DNA of 10,370 bases from Bacillota bacterium (GTDB lineage Bacteria; Bacillota; Bacilli; Alicyclobacillales; SLC66), in the NCBI GenBank assembly GCA_021846145.1, contig JAJZCJ010000102.1, positions 1-10,370 of the forward strand, in the 5' to 3' direction. The notes below the pieces were generated by a model. It searched no databases, was not told the origin of the DNA, and saw nothing but the letters and a program-made list of their open reading frames with translations. Numbering within the stretch: position 1 is the stretch's first letter; the number at the start of each line of letters is the position of its first letter. A program made the position numbers and the translations under genes. This document shows, piece after piece, positions 6,042-10,370 of the stretch.

Positions 6042-8687
6042 TTATAATCTTGGATCCATAGGCTCGCTTTCATAAGACATGGCTGCGAGTACGCATTCAT
6101 GAATGCGCTCAATTTTCTCTTTCTTGATAAACCTGTCCACACTTTCAACGGAAAGCATGAATTCCTTGATGGCATTGCGCATCTTCTTGCTGGCTGATCG
6201 CTTTTTCACTTGAATCAAATTGTGAGGTTCCAGATAGTCCATTCCGTAGATGATGCGCAAATACTCACGACCACGCACCTTGATCGCCGGTTGAACCAAA
6301 TCGCCATTTTCCGTATACGTCACAAAATCGATTGGCTTAAACACGAAGCCTTCGTGACCGCTTGCCGTAGTTTCTAGCCACCACGTTATCGCAGATTCTT
6401 TAGCTAGCTCATCGTGCAAGTCAACAATTCGGTATGGGGTGGCAATGACGAGGTGACTCAAAGTGCTTAGTCGTTCCGACTGCTGCATATGCCATTCGTT
6501 CGTTTCATCAAAATTGGTTTTGTGGCTGAATGCCAACACATGAAAGGGTGCAATCTGGATACCGCTAACCCCTTCTATATTCCAACAGTAATTTGAAAAT
6601 GCACGATGAAACTTCTTTGCGTTCTCCCATTTCCGTTTTGCATCGCGAATTTCTTCGGAGACATCTACACCCCGATTTGTCTGAAATTCTTGCAACGATT
6701 CGATGTGTTTTCTACGCTTGTAAAGCGCGGCATTGGCTGCTAACCCGTACTGTTTCTTGATTAACTCCCCGGCTTTTAAGTTCCAGGGGAGGATTTCTGC
6801 ATCCAGCAACAAGAAGTCCGTCTTCATCTCGTCAAAATAAGGTGCCAGATCATTCACCAGTTGACTAACTATCTGCAGTTCCTCTGGCCGTTTAAAAAAT
6901 CTCATATTGTTCCGGCTAAGAATGGTGCCGAGCGTCGGACGATTGAAGTACGACCGGCTCACTTCCTCGTTGCGAAATAACGCGATGATTGCACGACTCC
7001 CCATATGCTTTTTCTCGATGACAACCCTTTGAACCCCTTTGGAAGAAAAATACTCAAACGCTTCGCTGGGATGTTCTAAAAAGCCTTCCACCGATGATGT
7101 GTTCGGTGGCGGCGACATGGTGGGCGGGACATAGAACATCTCTTCCATAGGCACCGTTCTTGTGCTGACCATTTCTATGGCAGATTTGATAGAGTCTCGA
7201 TGAGCGGCCAGTTGTCCAAAACGCGTCGAGACTTCAAAGCCATCTAGGTATTTTTGCAACAACGGAACGTCAAATCTGTCCTTGTAATACTGCAGGATCG
7301 GGTTATCCGCAGGGGTAACAAAACTTTGTGCCACTTTTTCCTGTATGAGTTCCATTTCTGGATAACGAAGCATCGTCAGGAAATGTCCACAAAACCCGCC
7401 TTGGTCAAGATTGATGGAATCCCGAACCACCATTGCCTCAGGTTGTGGTACATGCCCCCAGATGACGAGTAACCCATTTTTGTGATCTTTCGTCCAATCC
7501 AAGCGGTTTGGCTTGCCATTTTCAAGAAATCCGTCCGTCGGACCATAGCGACAAAAATCACGGATCCGATCATCTTCTTTCCCCACCATATCATCACGAA
7601 TCCCGGCATGAACCACCACAGCCCGTGGAAGATCTTGATCGGCAATGATCAGGTGGGACGGCAAAGATTTCAAAAACTGCGCCAACTCGCGTTTGAGTTC
7701 CTCCGTTTTCTCATGCCCGTATTCCCGCTCAAACGCGGCAAACTCCTCTACCACAACCTCATCCCCGTGTGACATCGTCACTTTTCGACCTTCCAGCCAT
7801 CTCCAGACCTTGTAGTTATGGTTTGAATCCACCGCATGGGCAAGACCGGCTTCTACATGACGTTTCATCATCGTAAGCATGCCAATCGAGGAGTACTTCC
7901 CGAATTGAACATCTTCTCGCGGGAGCGATCCTCTGCTGGATTCATCGTTTAGATATACCAGTTTTCGGCCGTCAGGATGCCGATACAGCCCATCTTCACC
8001 TCGAACATATCCAGCCTTTTCGATGAGCGCCACGCGAGAAACAAGCAGCCCGTGCCCGTCTCCCATCACGTCGAGTCCTACACCGAGTTCCACGAACAAT
8101 GGATTTTCTTCAATCGTCACGGTGAGATCATCTGGATTATCAATCACATAAATTTTGCGGACACCGATTTCGGACAGTTGCCGTTTGCTTTTTAGCAGAC
8201 CATTTAGCGCACGGTATTGTTGTTTCAGTTTCCTATCCCCACGGGGATGTTCACGGATTTGATCGAATTGGAATGCCTTGGCCATCGGAACATCGAAAAT
8301 CACAATGGAAATGGGAACATGTTGCTCCTGCGCGATTTTTGCGTACGACTCAATATCAGACAGATACAAACTCGTCGCGTCAACCACCGTCAATTTGCCA
8401 TACTTAGCTCGAACAGAGAGCACGTTTTTTAAAATGGCAAATGCATCTTCCGACATGTCCTGAAAATCCTGCCGAAACACTTTAATCAAGCGATCGTGAT
8501 CTCCATCATGAAACCGCTGGTTTTTCGGGCTTTCTTGGAACACCGTATCCGACACCATGTACCGGAAAGTGTCCGAACTCAACATTTGTGACGGTTCAAA
8601 ATGCTTCCCCGTCAAATAACTCTTGCCTGTACTTGAAGGACCAGACAGGATCACGATTTCATTCGATTGGAACCGGATCTCCTTCAT
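6042..8687 (-). CDS. pnkp: Polynucleotide kinase-phosphatase-ligase (bacterial Pnkp)
   Basis: An 881-aa protein with the three-part layout of Clostridium thermocellum Pnkp (870 aa). The 5'-OH kinase (about 1-190) has the P-loop GPSSTGKS at 16-23, SSDTFR with Asp39 and Arg42, and VVDAT. The metallophosphoesterase that removes 2',3'-cyclic or 3' phosphates (about 200-455) keeps the expected metal and catalytic residues: Asp210, His212, Asp248, Arg252, Asn289, His290, His360, His411. The residues around them are unusual (GDGHG, NDESSRG, SNHN). The C-terminal adenylyltransferase/ligase has KHMGSR with Lys560 as probable nucleophile, DAEILPWN at 629-636, EGFVFKP at 779-785 and KVRGREYLRIIYG at 803-815. 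Characterised relatives need Hen1 to seal RNA. The start is an ATG at 8687 with AGGAGGGG inside the end of hen1; the genes are 2 bases apart and clearly coupled. Confidence 0.95.
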   Translation of the reverse strand: MKEIRFQSNEIVILSGPSSTGKSYLTGKHFEPSQMLSSDTFRYMVSDTVFQESPKNQRFHDGDHDRLIKVFRQDFQDMSEDAFAILKNVLSVRAKYGKLTVVDATSLYLSDIESYAKIAQEQHVPISIVIFDVPMAKAFQFDQIREHPRGDRKLKQQYRALNGLLKSKRQLSEIGVRKIYVIDNPDDLTVTIEENPLFVELGVGLDVMGDGHGLLVSRVALIEKAGYVRGEDGLYRHPDGRKLVYLNDESSRGSLPREDVQFGKYSSIGMLTMMKRHVEAGLAHAVDSNHNYKVWRWLEGRKVTMSHGDEVVVEEFAAFEREYGHEKTEELKRELAQFLKSLPSHLIIADQDLPRAVVVHAGIRDDMVGKEDDRIRDFCRYGPTDGFLENGKPNRLDWTKDHKNGLLVIWGHVPQPEAMVVRDSINLDQGGFCGHFLTMLRYPEMELIQEKVAQSFVTPADNPILQYYKDRFDVPLLQKYLDGFEVSTRFGQLAAHRDSIKSAIEMVSTRTVPMEEMFYVPPTMSPPPNTSSVEGFLEHPSEAFEYFSSKGVQRVVIEKKHMGSRAIIALFRNEEVSRSYFNRPTLGTILSRNNMRFFKRPEELQIVSQLVNDLAPYFDEMKTDFLLLDAEILPWNLKAGELIKKQYGLAANAALYKRRKHIESLQEFQTNRGVDVSEEIRDAKRKWENAKKFHRAFSNYCWNIEGVSGIQIAPFHVLAFSHKTNFDETNEWHMQQSERLSTLSHLVIATPYRIVDLHDELAKESAITWWLETTASGHEGFVFKPIDFVTYTENGDLVQPAIKVRGREYLRIIYGMDYLEPHNLIQVKKRSASKKMRNAIKEFMLSVESVDRFIKKEKIERIHECVLAAMSYESEPMDPRL

Positions 8688-8689
8688 CG

Positions 8690-10024
8690 TTAGCCCCTCC
8701 TCAAAATCGCCATTTGTGTGGGTTGACCGTATTCCGGATGGCCATCCCCTACGCCCACAATCTCGTACAAATAACCCTGTTCACTTGCATGCAAGACAAT
8801 AAATTCTCGAAATTCTTCCCTTGTCATTTCAAAACGATGGTCCGCATGCCGCATCGACTCGTTCATGTTGTAAACCTGGTTGTATTCGACATTCGGCGTG
8901 GAAAGAAGCAGATATTGAGGTCGGAAATACGTCAGAAGCATATTCATCACCTGGTCAACCCTGTCCCTGTCGATGTGTTCGATCACCTCAGAGAGCACTA
9001 TGCATTCCTTGTGAAGGAGACGTTCGTCTTTATAAAACAAAGAACTCTGCATGATCGTCGGTTCAACCTTTACTTCATCGTTCTTCTTCCAACGCTCAAG
9101 ATGCCTGTGCATCGTCATCAATCCCGACCCAGTAGGTTCACAAGCCGTAATGTGCTCAAGCGAGGAGATTTGCACCAAATAATGAAGAAGCCGACCTTCC
9201 CCGGCCCCCATGTCCACCACATCACGAATCCCCAAGTCCACAATCCAGCGAACAAACTCCCTGTACCTAAGCTCCCCAAGCCGATTTTTTTTCTCCTCTG
9301 CTTCCGCGATTCCATCCGGAATCAATTGATCCCTGACGGACTGGATTAACGCCTCCTTATACCGAACGTAGCGTTTGACAATAAACTCCTGACGAGGATG
9401 AGTGTCCAACCATCCTTCCCCATAGCGCAAAAGTTTCTCCGCCTCATCTATAGAAATGGCATAATGTTTATAGTTATCCAGCACCGGGACTAGGACGAAA
9501 ATCTGACGAAACAACGACACAATGTCGGTCACCTTGGTTAACCGAAGTTCAATGACATTTCCACTATCGATTTCAAAATCGTACGCGGCCCGCACGTGCC
9601 GAATTTCTATCTCATAGCCAATGGGTTGAAACAATTCAAGAATCGCAACGTCCGATAAGGTCGTCGATATCGGCCCCATTTCCACCGCGAAATCATAAGC
9701 TGTATCAATGTGTTCATAATCTCGACTCAGCACATGTCCAATGGATCGCCGAACGTTTGTCAAAAAAATCGTCGATAAAGAAAACTCACGATCACTGATG
9801 TATTGTTCAAGTCCTCGATACTCGCTGTCCCTCACCATCGCCAGACCGTCCGCGTGAAAGGCAATATACCCCTTCACCAGAGTATCGCTATAGGTGATAA
9901 ACTTAAACTCGACCATCCCATAATCCGTTTGCCTTTGATACGGATTGTCTGGATGTTTACCAAAGAAATATGAAAGGCGTTCGGCTTGTTCGCCACGTGC
10001 GGTGAAAGTGATTTGCATGTCCAT
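8690..10024 (-). CDS. hen1: Hen1, 3'-terminal RNA ribose 2'-O-methyltransferase
   Basis: A 444-aa protein. The N-terminal half (about 1-235) matches the bacterial Hen1 N-terminal module, which in characterised systems binds Pnkp and activates its ligase. The C-terminal half is a SAM methyltransferase: DMGAGEG at 271-277 (SAM loop), EVIEH at 346-350 giving the Glu, Glu and His of the metal site, TPNVEYN at 377-383, and RHADHRFEMT at 392-401 giving the remaining His. This set defines Hen1, which methylates the 2'-OH at the 3' end of the broken RNA before sealing. First gene of the cassette. The ATG at 10024 has GAGG 6 bases before it; the ATG two codons later (10018) has AGGAAGG 8 bases before and is equally possible. 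A TATAAT box lies about 50 bases upstream. Confidence 0.95.
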   Translation of the reverse strand: MDMQITFTARGEQAERLSYFFGKHPDNPYQRQTDYGMVEFKFITYSDTLVKGYIAFHADGLAMVRDSEYRGLEQYISDREFSLSTIFLTNVRRSIGHVLSRDYEHIDTAYDFAVEMGPISTTLSDVAILELFQPIGYEIEIRHVRAAYDFEIDSGNVIELRLTKVTDIVSLFRQIFVLVPVLDNYKHYAISIDEAEKLLRYGEGWLDTHPRQEFIVKRYVRYKEALIQSVRDQLIPDGIAEAEEKKNRLGELRYREFVRWIVDLGIRDVVDMGAGEGRLLHYLVQISSLEHITACEPTGSGLMTMHRHLERWKKNDEVKVEPTIMQSSLFYKDERLLHKECIVLSEVIEHIDRDRVDQVMNMLLTYFRPQYLLLSTPNVEYNQVYNMNESMRHADHRFEMTREEFREFIVLHASEQGYLYEIVGVGDGHPEYGQPTQMAILRRG

Positions 10025-10041
10025 ACCCTTCCTCTAAATAC

Positions 10042-10068
10042 CACAGATGTCAGTATTGTCGCACAGAT
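10042..10068. repeat. Direct repeat CACAGAT spaced 20 bp at the hen1 transcription start region
   Basis: CACAGAT occurs at 10042-10048 and 10062-10068, one copy per two helical turns, between the TATAAT box and the hen1 ribosome site. Such phasing would suit an operator for a regulator bound on one DNA face, but a 7-base repeat can arise by chance. Confidence 0.25.
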
Positions 10069-10072
10069 CGTA

Positions 10073-10078
10073 ATTATA
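10073..10078 (-). promoter_or_regulatory. TATAAT -10 box for the hen1-pnkp operon
   Basis: A perfect minus-strand TATAAT stands 48 bases upstream of the hen1 ATG. No TTGACA-like box is found 16-18 bases further upstream (the bases there read AACTAC), so the promoter would be weak alone or need an activator. It diverges from the noncoding RNA promoter 35 bases away. Confidence 0.45.
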
Positions 10079-10113
10079 CTCTATAAGGATTTTTGGTAGT
10101 TTATTTAGATAGT

Positions 10114-10142
10114 TTGACATAATTGTGTAGTTGTGTAATGAT
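10114..10142 (+). promoter_or_regulatory. Promoter of the tRNA-like noncoding RNA
   Basis: TTGACA at 10114-10119 is a perfect -35 box. Seventeen bases later stands AATGAT (10137-10142, 4/6 match), preceded by TGT, the extended -10 element. Transcription would start near 10149, just where the terminal helix of the predicted RNA begins. Confidence 0.5.
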
Positions 10143-10148
10143 GTAACC

Positions 10149-10297
10149 AAGCGAGGCGCTATGAGGGGTTACTTCGACTTTTAATCGACGTGTGTGGGTT
10201 CGAATCCCGTCAGTGGACGAAAGTCTACTGTAGCTCAATGGTAGAGCAGTGGTAAGCGTCAAATCCAGCACACCTGTCCCAGCCACCTCATCCTTGA
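10149..10297 (+). ncRNA. Y-RNA-like (YrlA-type) permuted tRNA mimic
   Basis: In order the sequence shows: an anticodon-type hairpin TCGA-CTTTTAA-TCGA (10174-10188); a T arm, GTGGG/CCCGT around TTCGAAT (10194-10210); an 8-bp stem CAGTGGAC (10211-10218) with GTCTACTG (10223-10230), closed by a GAAA tetraloop; TA at the positions of U8/A9; a D arm, GCTC/GAGC around AATGGTA with the conserved GG (10233-10247). This is a complete tRNA cloverleaf, circularly permuted at the 26/27 junction with its acceptor ends joined, so it has no free CCA end. The flanks pair: CGAGG (10152-10156) with CCTTG (10292-10296), and ATGAGGGGTT (10161-10170) with AGCC-A-CCTCAT (10281-10291), a 15-bp helix with a 4-base and a 1-base bulge. 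Bacterial Y RNAs of the YrlA class are known tRNA mimics with a bulged terminal helix that binds Ro60. No Ro60 gene is visible here. Ends are estimates, and no terminator follows. Confidence 0.78.
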
Positions 10298-10306
10298 GAT
10301 AATACA

Positions 10307-10323
10307 CCTCAGAAATAATGAGG
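10307..10323 (+). promoter_or_regulatory. Hairpin masking the ribosome site of the rightward gene
   Basis: CCTCA (10307-10311) pairs with TGAGG (10319-10323) around a GAAATAA loop. The 3' arm overlaps the AGGAGG ribosome site (10321-10326), so folding would hide part of it. An identical CCTCA at 10286-10290 belongs to the terminal helix of the noncoding RNA and could compete for the same TGAGG. There is no U-run, so it is not a terminator. Confidence 0.4.
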
Positions 10324-10335
10324 AGGCTGACTGTG

Positions 10336-10370
10336 ATGACCAAATTGAAATTGCAATCCTTGCGCCAGAC
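10336..10370 (+). CDS. Start of a rightward gene, truncated by the window
   Basis: An AGGAGG site (10321-10326) stands 9 bases before an ATG at 10336 (6 before an in-frame GTG at 10333). The 11 complete codons visible read MTKLKLQSLRQ, too few to identify. By the habit of YrlA RNAs to lie beside the Ro60 (TROVE-domain) gene, that would be a first guess, but the sequence here neither supports nor excludes it. With no terminator between, it may share a transcript with the noncoding RNA. Confidence 0.5.
   Translation, partial: MTKLKLQSLRQ

Noticed and set aside
8588..9349. A 253-codon plus-strand frame
   Set aside because: It lies opposite the strongly supported hen1 and pnkp genes, shows no domain, and its His/Pro-rich translation is typical of an antisense shadow.
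10174..10248. An ordinary tRNA-Lys gene, or two tandem tRNAs with ends missing
   Set aside because: No D arm lies upstream of the anticodon-type loop and no matching T arm or acceptor strand follows the D arm (a TCAAATCC at 10259-10266 is the only weak likeness). The two acceptor strands are only 4 bases apart with no CCA, and they pair with each other over 8 bp.
10101..10343. An 80-codon minus-strand frame with DGIRTHTRR in its translation
   Set aside because: The GIRTHT-type peptide is the familiar false translation of a tRNA T arm read backwards. It covers the tRNA-like RNA and has no ribosome site.
1..10370. Mobile element, integrase or CRISPR array
   Set aside because: No transposase, recombinase, terminal inverted repeats or regularly spaced repeats were found; the tRNA-like RNA alone is not evidence of an attachment site.

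Overview
The window looks like a stretch of a Bacillota (Bacilli-type) chromosome. G+C is moderate, there are strong AGGAGG-like ribosome binding sites with several TTG and GTG starts, and the protein families (YfbR-like HD protein, YbaK deacylase, SseB, small CxxC proteins) suit bacilli of the Alicyclobacillus/Paenibacillus kind. The genus is a guess. Nearly all genes lie on the minus strand, so the text below reads from right to left.

Right end (10025-10370). A gap of about 310 bases holds a rightward noncoding RNA that I read as a Y-RNA-like (YrlA-type) tRNA mimic. It has an anticodon-type hairpin, a T arm, an 'acceptor' stem closed by a GAAA tetraloop, and a D arm, in circularly permuted order, on top of a bulged terminal helix. 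A rightward gene appears to begin at 10336 behind an AGGAGG site and runs out of the window.

RNA-repair cassette (5202-10024). Diverging from the RNA are hen1 (3'-terminal RNA ribose 2'-O-methyltransferase), pnkp (kinase-phosphatase-ligase in one chain) and rlaP (RNA-repair-associated nucleotidyltransferase). hen1 and pnkp are 2 bases apart and clearly co-translated. A hairpin terminator lies between pnkp and rlaP. In characterised Pnkp/Hen1 systems, Pnkp heals and ligates the ends of ribotoxin-cleaved tRNA, and Hen1 methylates the 2'-OH at the break so that the same site resists recutting.

Small-protein region (about 2060-5080). Five compact, mostly acidic, soluble proteins follow in the same direction: one of unknown family (125 aa), an SseB-family protein (252 aa), and a close set of 140, 207 and 146 aa. 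No toxin, transposase or integrase is seen. They look like orphan or immunity-type proteins, but only SseB is recognisable.

Left end (46-1781). A 60-aa cysteine-rich protein with its own promoter, a YfbR-like HD phosphohydrolase, a start-less short frame overlapping the next start, and a YbaK/EbsC-family prolyl-tRNA editing-type deacylase.

The most notable point is the pairing of a tRNA-like RNA carrying a lysine-UUU-type anticodon loop with a divergent tRNA-repair operon. The RNA fold and the gene identities are seen in the sequence; any functional link between them is inference.
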